A DNA stretch of 64,000 nt. Source: an uncultured Prevotellaceae bacterium (GTDB lineage Bacteria; Bacteroidota; Bacteroidia; Bacteroidales; Bacteroidaceae). This document shows, piece by piece, positions 25,202 to 34,192 of this stretch. Position 1 is the first letter of the stretch; each line of letters starts with the position of its first letter. The stretch covers positions 3,795 through 67,794 of the forward strand of contig CACXVS010000006.1 in assembly GCA_902771155.1 (NCBI GenBank). The letters run 5' to 3'. Made by a program: the position numbers and the translations under genes. Under the pieces are notes generated by a model. The model saw only the letters and a program-made list of their open reading frames with translations, was not told where the DNA came from and did no database searches.

Positions 25202-25210
25202 ATTTAGTTT

Positions 25211-26491
25211 TTACTTTTTATCTTCATATCTGTCTCCCCAATAGTTTACCATCCGCTGATACATCTTTTCTTCAGACGGATTATGCTGTCCGTGCCATAG
25301 GCGCTCGTTGACCAGGGCATCAGGAAGATACTGCTGGGGTGTGAAATGACCTGGATAGTCATGAGGGTATTTGTAACCGTCATGATAGCCCAGATCCTTC
25401 ATAAGTTGGGTGGGTGCATTACGGATAGGCAGTGGTACAGGCTGATTTCCAGTGCGTTGTACAAGCGACAAGGCTGCATCGACACCCAGGTAAGCACTGT
25501 TGCTCTTAGGTGAAGTTGCCAGATAGACGGTCGCTTCTGCAAGAGGGATGCGCCCTTCGGGCCAGCCGATTTTCATAACGGCATCGAAGGCTGCATTAGC
25601 CAGAAGCAAAGCATTGGGGTTGGCCAGTCCGATATCCTCAGCAGCACTGATGACCAAACGACGGGCAATGAATTGAGGATCTTCGCCACCCTCAATCATA
25701 CGCGCCAGCCAATAAAGGGCTGCATCAGGATCAGAACCTCGGATGCTCTTGATAAAGGCTGAGATGATATCGTAATGCATCTCGCCATCCTTATCATAAG
25801 CCAACGGATTCTGCTGGAGGCGATCCTCGACTAATTCGTCTGTAATCACTACTTCACCCGATACTTCATATTCACAGACTAACTCTAATATATTCAAGAG
25901 CTTACGGGCATCACCACCGCTGTATCTAAGCATAGCACCGGTCTCCTTCAGCGTAATATGTTTCTCTTTTAGAATCGTATCCTGCGTAATGGCTCTCTCA
26001 AGCAGTTTGAGCAGATCGTCTTTTTCAAGAGACTTCAACACATAGAGCTGGCAACGGGATAGCAATGGTCTGATAACCTCGAACGAAGGATTCTCAGTGG
26101 TTGCACCGATCAGGGTAACAATACCCTTCTCGACAGCACCCAACAGGGAGTCTTGCTGGGATTTGGAGAAGCGATGGATCTCGTCAATAAATAATATAGG
26201 TGACGCCTCGTTGAAGAAACGACCTTTCTGGGCTTTCTCTATCACGTCGCGAACATCCTTTACACCACTGGTGACAGCCGACAGTGTATAGAAAGGGGTC
26301 TCGAGTTTATGGGCAATAATCTGGGCCAAGGTGGTCTTGCCGACTCCTGGCGGTCCCCAAAGGATAAAAGAAGAAATACGCCCTGCGTCAATCATCTTGC
26401 GCAGGACGGCCCCTTCACCTACCAGATGCTCTTGTCCGATATACTCATCTAAGGTGCGTGGACGAAGCCTTTCAGCCAGTGGTTGTGCCAT
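25211..26491 (-). CDS. rarA: Replication-associated recombination protein RarA (MgsA) AAA+ ATPase
   Basis: A 426-residue clamp-loader-like AAA+ protein acting at stalled forks. It has LAERLRPRTLDEYIGQEHL, Walker A GPPGVGKTTLAQ, Walker B LFIDEIHRFSKSQQD, sensor GATTENPSFEV, and the RarA C-terminal domain (AFIKSIRGSDPDAALYWLARMIEGGEDP). The start at 26491 is used because an upstream in-frame ATG (26503) overlaps the promoter. Start and promoter are about 9 nt apart. It shares an operon with dnaB. Confidence 0.93.
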   Translation of the reverse strand: MAQPLAERLRPRTLDEYIGQEHLVGEGAVLRKMIDAGRISSFILWGPPGVGKTTLAQIIAHKLETPFYTLSAVTSGVKDVRDVIEKAQKGRFFNEASPILFIDEIHRFSKSQQDSLLGAVEKGIVTLIGATTENPSFEVIRPLLSRCQLYVLKSLEKDDLLKLLERAITQDTILKEKHITLKETGAMLRYSGGDARKLLNILELVCEYEVSGEVVITDELVEDRLQQNPLAYDKDGEMHYDIISAFIKSIRGSDPDAALYWLARMIEGGEDPQFIARRLVISAAEDIGLANPNALLLANAAFDAVMKIGWPEGRIPLAEATVYLATSPKSNSAYLGVDAALSLVQRTGNQPVPLPIRNAPTQLMKDLGYHDGYKYPHDYPGHFTPQQYLPDALVNERLWHGQHNPSEEKMYQRMVNYWGDRYEDKK

Positions 26492-26500
26492 ATTCGGCCA

Positions 26501-26531
26501 CAAAGTTACGTTAAAATGCCAAAATTACAAA
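26501..26531 (-). promoter_or_regulatory. Promoter of rarA-dnaB
   Basis: On the minus strand TTTG (26528-26531) and TAACTTTG (26501-26508) are spaced 19 nt, and the ATG is 9 nt downstream of the -7 element. Confidence 0.6.
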
Positions 26532-26571
26532 AATTATCGCCTAAAAACTTGCTAATAAAAAATAAAGTTTT

Positions 26572-26579
26572 TACATTTG
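26572..26579 (+). promoter_or_regulatory. Promoter -7 element of the acidic hypothetical gene
   Basis: TACATTTG at 26572-26579 lies 19 nt before the ATG at 26599. Confidence 0.5.
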
Positions 26580-26598
26580 CAGAAAAAAACAAGAATAT

Positions 26599-27435
26599 AT
26601 GGCAAGAACAAAGCAACAACAACCTGAAAGCAACCCGTCGCTTTCAATCAAGTCGATCACGAAAAGTAGCGTTTGGGACATTCAAGAGAACGACGTTTTA
26701 CGTATGTGGGAGGCAGCCACTAAAGATGCAGAAGTGAAGGAAAACGTACAGCATTATCTCGACATCTTTAAGAGTGCATTCCTGATAGAGGAGATTAAGG
26801 AGGATGTGCTATTGGTAAAGAAAAGCTATGAGAAACGCGGTTACAAAATAGCACAAATAAAGTTTGAGGAGGGGATGAAGTTCGCCTGGGCCATCAAGAA
26901 GCGCCCGATTATGCGAGTGACCGACCTGACCTACGAGAATATCCGTCACATCTCAGCAGTCAAACTCGTTGAGGTACTCGACCGTAACTTTGGTGGTGGA
27001 TGGGACTCCCTACCCCAGTCTATTCAGGACATCATCCTCAGCGGTTTCGACATATCCACAACAACATTGCCAAAAGACCGTCTGCACAAGAAAGGTGGTA
27101 TGTACGAGAAGAAAATCGAGGACGGATTCGAAGTTCTCGAGGTTGAAAAAGGCGGTTGGGTGGAAGCTATCTTTGCCAAACTGAAGCCTGAGCAGGAAAA
27201 GATCAAGATGCACTTCAACGAGAAGAGCCGTGAAGACGGTGACGGAGATGCAGAAGGCGATGATGAAGACTACGATGTTGAGGACAACTACAGCTCGCAC
27301 GACGAAGAGGAAAATGAGGTAGAGGATCCCAATGACGACGAGATCACTGAGGACAACTACTCGACCATGATGGACCTCGGCAGTGATGACCCTGACGACG
27401 AGGCGGCAAACATGATTGACTATGTAGAAGAATAA
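26599..27435 (+). CDS. Hypothetical protein with basic N-terminus and long acidic tail
   Basis: A 278-residue soluble protein that I do not recognise. Residues 1-210 form a mixed, probably globular part (FKSAFLIEEIKEDVLLVKKSYEKRG region; a repeated VLEVEKGGWVEAIFAKLKPE helix). Residues 210-278 are strongly acidic, with two similar EDNYS blocks (VEDNYSSHDEEE and TEDNYSTMMDLG). Acidic tails like this occur on nucleic-acid or histone-like partners, but no motif fixes a role. It has its own promoter and sits 35 nt before hppA. Confidence 0.75.
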   Translation: MARTKQQQPESNPSLSIKSITKSSVWDIQENDVLRMWEAATKDAEVKENVQHYLDIFKSAFLIEEIKEDVLLVKKSYEKRGYKIAQIKFEEGMKFAWAIKKRPIMRVTDLTYENIRHISAVKLVEVLDRNFGGGWDSLPQSIQDIILSGFDISTTTLPKDRLHKKGGMYEKKIEDGFEVLEVEKGGWVEAIFAKLKPEQEKIKMHFNEKSREDGDGDAEGDDEDYDVEDNYSSHDEEENEVEDPNDDEITEDNYSTMMDLGSDDPDDEAANMIDYVEE

Positions 27436-27470
27436 ATATCAAAATAACCATTAACTAAAAACTCATTGAT

Positions 27471-29657
27471 ATGAATATCCCAGCAGTATTTTGGCTCGTG
27501 CCCATCGCATCGGTGGTAGCACTGTCTATGGCGTACTTCTTCTTCACCCAGATGATGAAGGCCGACGAGGGTACGCCTCGTATGAAAGAAATTGCACTCT
27601 ATGTGCGTAAAGGCGCTATGGCTTACTTGAAGCAGCAGTACAAGGTGGTATGCATCGTCTTCGTAGTGCTTTGTGCCCTCTTCGCCTTTATGGCCTATGG
27701 ACTCAACGTGCAGAATCCTTGGGTGCCATTTGCCTTCCTGACAGGTGGTTTCTTCTCTGGTCTGGCAGGTTTCTTTGGTATGAAGACCGCTACCTATGCC
27801 TCTGCCCGTACAGCTAATGCAGCTCGTCAGAGTTTGGATGCTGGTCTGAAGATTGCCTTCCGCTCAGGTGCTGTGATGGGCTTGACTGTGGTTGGTCTCG
27901 GACTGCTCGATATTGCCATCTGGTTTGTAGTATTAAACCACTTCGATCAAGATGGTCTGATATCTATCACCACTACCATGCTGACCTTCGGTATGGGTGC
28001 TTCTACACAGGCTTTGTTTGCCCGTGTGGGTGGTGGAATCTATACGAAAGCTGCCGATGTGGGTGCTGATATCGTGGGTAAGGTAGAGGCCGACATCCCC
28101 GAAGACGATCCGCGTAACCCTGCTACCATTGCCGATAACGTAGGTGATAACGTAGGCGACGTGGCTGGTATGGGTGCAGACCTTTACGAGAGCTATTGCG
28201 GATCGGTGCTTTCTACCGCAGCCCTTGGTGCCGCTGCCTTTGGAGTGGCAGGTCTCGACATCCAACTCAAGGCAGTCATTGCTCCCATGCTGATTGCTGC
28301 CGTTGGCGTGTTCCTCTCACTCTTTGGTATCTTCCTGGTCCGTACAAAGGAAGGCGCTACAATGAAGGACCTGCTTCGCTCACTGTCATTAGGAACAAAC
28401 GTCAGTGCAGTGCTTATCGCCATTGCCACTTTCGGCATTCTCTACTTCCTGGGCATTGAGAACTGGGTTGGTCTTTCGTTCTCTGTGATCTCTGGTCTGG
28501 CTGCAGGCGTCATCATCGGACAGGCAACTGAGTACTACACCTCTCATTCATACAAGCCTACCCAGAAGATCTCCGAGGCAGGACAGACTGGTGCTGCTAC
28601 TGTTATTATTAAAGGTATAGGCACAGGAATGATTTCCACCTGTATCCCAGTGATTACCATTGGTGTGGCAATCATGTTGAGTTATCTCTGTGCTAACGGC
28701 TTCGACCTTTCCATGTCGTCAGAGAGTCTGGCTCACGGTCTTTATGGTATCGGTATTGCTGCCGTTGGTATGCTCTCCACACTGGGTATCACGCTGGCTA
28801 CTGATGCTTACGGACCTATTGCTGATAACGCAGGTGGTAATGCAGAGATGTCTCAACTGGGCGAAGAGGTACGCCATCGTACCGATGCCCTTGATGCTCT
28901 TGGCAACACGACAGCTGCTACAGGTAAGGGATTCGCCATCGGATCTGCCGCTTTGACTGCTCTTGCACTGCTGGCTTCATATATCGAGGAGATTAAGATC
29001 GCCATGACTCGTGCAGGACAGACTCTGACAAATGTCGCTGGCGATGTGATCGATGCCTCGAACGCAACGATTCCCGACTTCATGAACTACTTCCAGATCA
29101 ACCTGATGAACCCGAAAGTTCTGGTTGGCGCATTCATCGGTGCTATGGCAGCTTTCCTCTTCTGTGGTATGACCATGGAGGCTGTAGGTCGTGCTGCTGA
29201 GAAGATGGTACAGGAGGTGCGTCGTCAGTTCAAGGAGATTGCTGGTATCCTGGAAGGAACAGGAACTCCCGACTATGGTCGTTGTGTGGAGATCTCTACC
29301 CGTGCTGCCCAGCACGAAATGATCGTTCCGTCGATCCTCGCCATTATCATTCCCATCGTAGTAGGATGTCTGCTGGGTGTGGCTGGTGTGCTCGGACTGC
29401 TCGTAGGTGGTCTGGCTGGTGGCTTCACACTCGCTGTATTCATGGCTAATGCCGGTGGTGCATGGGACAATGCCAAGAAGAATATCGAGGAAGGGAATTT
29501 CGGTGGTAAAGGTTCGTTTGCCCACAAGGCTTGTATCGTTGGTGACACTGTAGGCGATCCGTTTAAGGACACATCTGGTCCTTCGCTGAATATTCTCATC
29601 AAACTGATGTCTATGGTCAGCATCGTCATGGCAGGTCTCACCGTTGCATTCTCATAG
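27471..29657 (+). CDS. hppA: K+-dependent membrane pyrophosphatase (probably Na+-translocating)
   Basis: A 728-residue inner-membrane pump with about 16 helices that couples hydrolysis of pyrophosphate to ion export. The substrate-site signature GGGIYTKAADVGADIVGKVE followed by DDPRNPATIADNVGDNVGDVAGMGADLYES is complete, and the C-terminal GDTVGDPFKDTSGPSLN is present. GNTTAATGKG has Ala where K+-independent forms carry Lys, so the enzyme should need K+. Na+ rather than H+ transport is likely for Bacteroidetes members but is inference. Length is usual. Confidence 0.93.
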   Translation: MNIPAVFWLVPIASVVALSMAYFFFTQMMKADEGTPRMKEIALYVRKGAMAYLKQQYKVVCIVFVVLCALFAFMAYGLNVQNPWVPFAFLTGGFFSGLAGFFGMKTATYASARTANAARQSLDAGLKIAFRSGAVMGLTVVGLGLLDIAIWFVVLNHFDQDGLISITTTMLTFGMGASTQALFARVGGGIYTKAADVGADIVGKVEADIPEDDPRNPATIADNVGDNVGDVAGMGADLYESYCGSVLSTAALGAAAFGVAGLDIQLKAVIAPMLIAAVGVFLSLFGIFLVRTKEGATMKDLLRSLSLGTNVSAVLIAIATFGILYFLGIENWVGLSFSVISGLAAGVIIGQATEYYTSHSYKPTQKISEAGQTGAATVIIKGIGTGMISTCIPVITIGVAIMLSYLCANGFDLSMSSESLAHGLYGIGIAAVGMLSTLGITLATDAYGPIADNAGGNAEMSQLGEEVRHRTDALDALGNTTAATGKGFAIGSAALTALALLASYIEEIKIAMTRAGQTLTNVAGDVIDASNATIPDFMNYFQINLMNPKVLVGAFIGAMAAFLFCGMTMEAVGRAAEKMVQEVRRQFKEIAGILEGTGTPDYGRCVEISTRAAQHEMIVPSILAIIIPIVVGCLLGVAGVLGLLVGGLAGGFTLAVFMANAGGAWDNAKKNIEEGNFGGKGSFAHKACIVGDTVGDPFKDTSGPSLNILIKLMSMVSIVMAGLTVAFS

Positions 29658-29676
29658 AAGTAACAATAACATTATA

Positions 29677-31188
29677 ATGAAAAAAAGAACGCTTTATTCA
29701 ATTGCTACAATCCTGTTTTGCAGCAGTATTCAAGCTCAGGAGGTCCCGGTTCCAAATGCGGAGGAATTTCTGCCAGGACCTCCTACAGACTTTTCCTCTG
29801 TCCAAACGACAAACGTATATATCAAGGATTATCTTGAGTACGAATGGGGAAAGACAGAGCGCGACACTGAGCTAGGACAACAGGCAAAAGAAGATTTTCT
29901 GGCACAGACAGCAAACTACCTGTCTGCATTCTCAAAGGTTGTCGGTATCGAACTAACGGCAGGGAATACGCCGAACATCTATACACTGTTCGACTATTGT
30001 ATGACCTATGGCGAGAAAGCACAGGCCAAAGCACAGGCCTCTTATTTTTATCGCAGGCCTTATGCCAGGTTTAACCAGCCGACACTGGTGCCAGCTTACG
30101 AATCTCAACTAAAGAACGTCAGTTCCTACCCATCCAGTCAGGCCATGATGGGATGGCTGTTCGCACTGATGCTGACAGAGGTTTGTCCTGACAAACAGAA
30201 CGAAGTATTGGCCCGTGGTTATGAATACGGCACCAGTTCGGTAATTTCCGGCTACCATTGGGACAGCGACTCCTATGCTGGCTGTCTGTTGGCTTCGGCA
30301 CTTGTTTCACGGCTTCACTCACACCCGGGATTCAATGCCATGATCCAATCAGCCATTACGGAGTATGAAAAGAAATCAGGCGTAACAAATAGCAAGCGTT
30401 CTACGACAGCGGATGCCTATTTCACAGAAGACGAACTTCCCGATGGCTATAAGTATCTGCCCAAGCCCCCTTCTAATTCATCGTCAGTCTTCACCACTGA
30501 CCTCAGTGCACATATCGATGGTATTCAGAAGCGTACGACATCAGAAGGCGAGACAGCCCGACAGGATGTAGATGACAGTGCAGATTACTACTGCAAAATC
30601 TTCTCCAAAGTACTTGGAAAGACGTTCTCACAAACAGCCTCGCCCCAACTGTATAAACTGTTCAAGACCATCTACCCTTCGGCTGTAGATGCGACACAGA
30701 GCTGTAAAGCCTATTACAAGCGCCTCCGTCCGTTTGTGCAGTTGTATGAATCAACAGCCACTGGTGGTACACCAGAGAACGACCCTCTCAGAGACAACGG
30801 TTCGTATCCTTCTGGTCACGCCTGTGCCGGATGGCTTTATGCATTGGTCATGTCGGAGATTGCCCCCGACTATCAGGAAGCCCTTCTTGCCAGGGCCATG
30901 CAGTATGGACAAGGTCGTGTGATTACAGGTTATCACTGGCAGAGCGATGTTGACATGGGACGACTGGCAGGAGCTGCAACTTATGCACGAATGCACACCA
31001 ACAAGGACTTTATGGAACAGCTTGAACGGGCCACTATAGAATACAAAAATGGTGGTTCTGGCATTCGTGCCGCCCAGGCTGACAATGATTCTGAGGCACA
31101 GATCTACAATCTGGAAGGTGTTCGCCAGAATGGTAAGCCCTCACGCCCAGGCATCTATATCCAAGGCAATAAAAAAGTGATGTATTGA
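29677..31188 (+). CDS. Exported acid phosphatase with two tandem PAP2 domains, first one degenerate
   Basis: A 503-residue protein from ATG at 29677 with a signal peptide (residues 1-20). Two class A acid phosphatase-like (PAP2) halves are visible. The second is intact: RPF (351-353), PSGH (378-381) and GRVITGYHWQSD (413-424). The first keeps RRP (126-128) but reads PSSQ (152-155) and SSVISGYHWDSD (187-198), so it has lost the PSGH histidine and the C3 arginine. The end, IYNLEGVRQNGKP...GIYIQGNKKV, resembles short sorting-type C-termini of exported Prevotella proteins. It is translationally linked to the next gene. Confidence 0.85.
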   Translation: MKKRTLYSIATILFCSSIQAQEVPVPNAEEFLPGPPTDFSSVQTTNVYIKDYLEYEWGKTERDTELGQQAKEDFLAQTANYLSAFSKVVGIELTAGNTPNIYTLFDYCMTYGEKAQAKAQASYFYRRPYARFNQPTLVPAYESQLKNVSSYPSSQAMMGWLFALMLTEVCPDKQNEVLARGYEYGTSSVISGYHWDSDSYAGCLLASALVSRLHSHPGFNAMIQSAITEYEKKSGVTNSKRSTTADAYFTEDELPDGYKYLPKPPSNSSSVFTTDLSAHIDGIQKRTTSEGETARQDVDDSADYYCKIFSKVLGKTFSQTASPQLYKLFKTIYPSAVDATQSCKAYYKRLRPFVQLYESTATGGTPENDPLRDNGSYPSGHACAGWLYALVMSEIAPDYQEALLARAMQYGQGRVITGYHWQSDVDMGRLAGAATYARMHTNKDFMEQLERATIEYKNGGSGIRAAQADNDSEAQIYNLEGVRQNGKPSRPGIYIQGNKKVMY

Positions 31189-31850
31189 TGAAGCATTACA
31201 AATTTCACTTAACAACATTATTCTGGCTTTGCACCGCCACATGTGTGCAAAGCCAGAATCTTTCTGAGGGATTCTCTGTTCAGGAAATCTCTGACAGTGT
31301 GTGGACACTTATGCAAGGCAAGACTTATCAACCCAATCCCCATATTAAGCGTAGCGACCTCCGCTATCTAAAGGTGCGCCATTGGGATTATGACGAAAAG
31401 ACGCACGAAGGGGCATTGGTATGTAACAGGTTGATTGCCGACAAACTGTTGGCCATCTTCCGTGAGCTGTACGCCCACCACTACCCTATTCAGCACATCC
31501 GTCTGGCTGATGAATATGATGCTGACGACGAACGTCAGATGGAAGACAACAACACCAGTTGTTTCTGTTATCGCAATGTGCCCGACACCAAGAAACTCTC
31601 ATATCATGCACGTGGCCTCGCCATCGATATCAACACACTCTACAATCCCTATGTTCGCTACAGAAAAGATGGATCTGTGATTGTACAACCTAAGAACGGC
31701 AAGCCATATGTAGATAGAAAGAAACCTTATCGCTATAAGATTGTGGAGGGTGACCTGTGTCATCGTCTATTCCTGAAACATGGTTTCATTTGGGGTGGCT
31801 CATGGCAAACATTGAAAGACTACCAGCATTTCGAGTATCATCCGGAATAG
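31188..31850 (+). CDS. M15-family metallopeptidase, VanY/D,D-carboxypeptidase-like
   Basis: A 220-residue exported peptidase with a signal peptide (MKHYKFHLTTLFWLCTATCVQSQ). The zinc-site pattern SYHARGLAIDIN and the C-terminal DYQHFEY correspond to the HxxxxxxD...H ligands of M15 enzymes that trim peptidoglycan peptides. ATG at 31188 shares its A with the preceding TGA, so I prefer it to the TTG codon just upstream. With the PAP2 phosphatase it forms a two-gene periplasmic operon; a strong terminator follows. Confidence 0.87.
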   Translation: MKHYKFHLTTLFWLCTATCVQSQNLSEGFSVQEISDSVWTLMQGKTYQPNPHIKRSDLRYLKVRHWDYDEKTHEGALVCNRLIADKLLAIFRELYAHHYPIQHIRLADEYDADDERQMEDNNTSCFCYRNVPDTKKLSYHARGLAIDINTLYNPYVRYRKDGSVIVQPKNGKPYVDRKKPYRYKIVEGDLCHRLFLKHGFIWGGSWQTLKDYQHFEYHPE

Positions 31851-31892
31851 GGCTTTTACGCAGAGAATATAACACGCTACTCCCCATGAAAT

Positions 31893-31928
31893 ACAATAAA
31901 GGCTTGCGAAATCGCAAGCCTTTATTGT
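31893..31928. terminator. Bidirectional terminator, perfect 16-bp stem
   Basis: ACAATAAAGGCTTGCG (31893-31908) and its exact complement (31913-31928) flank a 4-nt loop. It separates the M15 peptidase gene from the convergent foldase gene. Confidence 0.85.
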
Positions 31929-31957
31929 GTATGTTTGGTTATTCTCCAGTCTGTGAT

Positions 31958-34093
31958 TTAGAAGAAGAGATAACGGTTGTCAACAACATTTGCCTTCAGG
32001 TAGAGTTCCTGAATGAAACGGCCTGCAGCCTGCATAGCCTGCTGCTTGAGCTGCTGTTCGGTAGTCTTCTCATCGAACTTGGCTCCCTCACGCTCTGACT
32101 TCTTCAGGACCTTGAACAGATAGGCGCCACCATTACCCTTAATAACATTCTTGCTGAAATCGCCCTGCTTTGCAGCAGCAACAGCACCAGAAAGAGCGGG
32201 CTCACTGGCACCTGTGGCCTGTACGAATACAGGAGCAGAGAAGGTGATCTGGTTAACAGAATCAACACGGGCACCCTTGGCCTTTGCAGCAGCCATATCG
32301 GCAACACCTGCCAACTTAGCCTTGATCTGCTCGAACTTCTTATCGCGGATAACTTCTGCTTTAACCAGATCCTCAACAGCGTCGAGACTGCGATAGCCTA
32401 CAGGATGGATCTTGGTCATGGCGACAACCAGCAAGTTGTCGTTGTTACCACACTCATAGAGCGGACTAACCTCACCCTCCTTGGCATCGAAGATCCACTT
32501 CATGGCCTCACGGGTGGCACGAAGACCAGCCACATTGTGCTCTGAGTTGTAGAGGTCCTTACGCTCCTGGACCTTGAAGCCAAACTTTGCGGCATTCTTC
32601 TCCAGATCCTCAATAGTCTTGTTCTCACTGACATACTGGCTGAACTTATTGTAAGCGTCAGAATAAGTGGCCTTGGAGAAATCGATCGTATGCTTGATAA
32701 CAGCTACGTCGTACTTGTCGATCATAGCCTTGCGGGCAGTAACCTGAATGATGATGTTACCCTGCGAGAACTCCAGGTTCTTCAGCTCGTTAGCACCAAG
32801 TGTGTTGATGGCATTGAGATAGTTCTTCGACTCCTCGTCCATCGAGTTGCTGTTCTCATACATAGCAGAGGTAAGCCACTGCTTCTGAGCTGTCTGACCA
32901 TACTTCTGAGCCAGAGCTTCAAAGTCGGCACCAGCCTTGAGGGCGTTATAGATGCTGTCTGCAGTCTGACGAGTAGCCTCGAGTGTAGCACCACCTACCT
33001 GAATCTGACGATACTCGATACTGTCGGGCATCTGTGTCTTAGAGAGCAACTTCACCACATTGAGGGTGTTGTCTGACTTTGTCTCAAACGGAGCTGTGGT
33101 CTGACCTACAGCCATCGAGTCTATCTTAGCTGCGATGTCAGATGGATAAGCACGCTTGCTGGCTGCGATACCAGTATATGCGAACTGAGACTGAGCCTTG
33201 CGAACGACCTCTGCAGGATTAGCACCACTCTGGAGTTTCTCTGAAGCATCTTGCATGGTCTGCATAAGTGCTTTGCGGTCTGCGTCGGATGCCTCCACCT
33301 GGAAGTTCACATACTTGATGTCACGAGTCTCAACAGTCTGCTTGAACATCTCTTTCTGCTCATCGTACTTAGCCTTGAGATCCTTCTCTTCGATCTTCAC
33401 TTCATTGTCGTTGATGCTGGAGTATGGAATAGAAGCCAGTTCGATATTGCTCTCCTGAGTCTGACCCTCAAAAGCCATCTTAGCTGAAACAGGGTTGCTG
33501 AGCAAACCATTACTAATCAGGTTCTGGTATTTCTGAGCCAGTGTCTGCTGACGGAGCTGCTTCTCAATGAACTGCCAGAAGTTATAAATCTTCTGGTATG
33601 ACTCTGCGAGCTGTGGGTTGCCAGCATTCTTCTTATAGTCTGCCAGGAACTTAGTGAGCATGGTCACATCGAAACGACCAGTCTGCTGATTCACGAACGG
33701 AGAACGCATCAACATGGGGTTGGTACCCTCTTTCATAATATTCTGCAGTTCCTCGTCAGTAACAGTCAGACCAACTTTCTTGCACTCAGCCTGAATGATC
33801 TGCTCGTTGACGTACGAATTCCAGACCTCATCCTTGAGATTGTTCAACTGGTCTTCAGTCAGGTTGTCGATACCATTCGACATCTTCAACACCTCCTGAT
33901 ACTCATCAACAAGAGCCTGGAACTCCTGAACATTGATTTTGTTACCTAACACCTCGCCTATCTGCTGACGCTGCTGGTTCTTGGTTGCTTCACAAGAACG
34001 GAAAGCCTCCTCAGCAATAAAGGCAAAAAGGCCAAGACCGATGATAATCACCAGTGTGACGCCTCTTTTTCTGATTTTTCCTAATGCTGCCAT
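31958..34093 (-). CDS. SurA/PpiD-type peptidylprolyl isomerase foldase
   Basis: A 711-residue envelope chaperone. One N-terminal membrane helix (VTLVIIIGLGLFAFIAEEAF) anchors it to the inner membrane, followed by a SurA_N-like helical domain (INVQEFQALVDEYQ ... DEVWNSYVNEQIIQAECKKVGLTVTDEEL) and parvulin-like PPIase regions (for example YRQIQVGGATLEATRQTADSIYNALKAGADFEALAQKYG). The layout is that of PpiD in Bacteroidetes. It is next to the CBS/DUF21, LptC and outer-membrane protein genes, the usual envelope block, but has its own promoter. Confidence 0.88.
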   Translation of the reverse strand: MAALGKIRKRGVTLVIIIGLGLFAFIAEEAFRSCEATKNQQRQQIGEVLGNKINVQEFQALVDEYQEVLKMSNGIDNLTEDQLNNLKDEVWNSYVNEQIIQAECKKVGLTVTDEELQNIMKEGTNPMLMRSPFVNQQTGRFDVTMLTKFLADYKKNAGNPQLAESYQKIYNFWQFIEKQLRQQTLAQKYQNLISNGLLSNPVSAKMAFEGQTQESNIELASIPYSSINDNEVKIEEKDLKAKYDEQKEMFKQTVETRDIKYVNFQVEASDADRKALMQTMQDASEKLQSGANPAEVVRKAQSQFAYTGIAASKRAYPSDIAAKIDSMAVGQTTAPFETKSDNTLNVVKLLSKTQMPDSIEYRQIQVGGATLEATRQTADSIYNALKAGADFEALAQKYGQTAQKQWLTSAMYENSNSMDEESKNYLNAINTLGANELKNLEFSQGNIIIQVTARKAMIDKYDVAVIKHTIDFSKATYSDAYNKFSQYVSENKTIEDLEKNAAKFGFKVQERKDLYNSEHNVAGLRATREAMKWIFDAKEGEVSPLYECGNNDNLLVVAMTKIHPVGYRSLDAVEDLVKAEVIRDKKFEQIKAKLAGVADMAAAKAKGARVDSVNQITFSAPVFVQATGASEPALSGAVAAAKQGDFSKNVIKGNGGAYLFKVLKKSEREGAKFDEKTTEQQLKQQAMQAAGRFIQELYLKANVVDNRYLFF

Positions 34094-34142
34094 TTTGTTT
34101 GTTATTTTTTATCTTTTTTATTTTAATTCCATAAAACGCGTG

Positions 34143-34174
34143 CAAAATTACTAAAAAGGAATGAATTGAGCAAA
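34143..34174 (-). promoter_or_regulatory. Promoter of the foldase gene
   Basis: On the minus strand TTTG (34171-34174) and TAATTTTG (34143-34150) are spaced 20 nt, upstream of the ATG at 34093. Confidence 0.6.
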
Positions 34175-34192
34175 TTTCCACTGAAAAATCTA

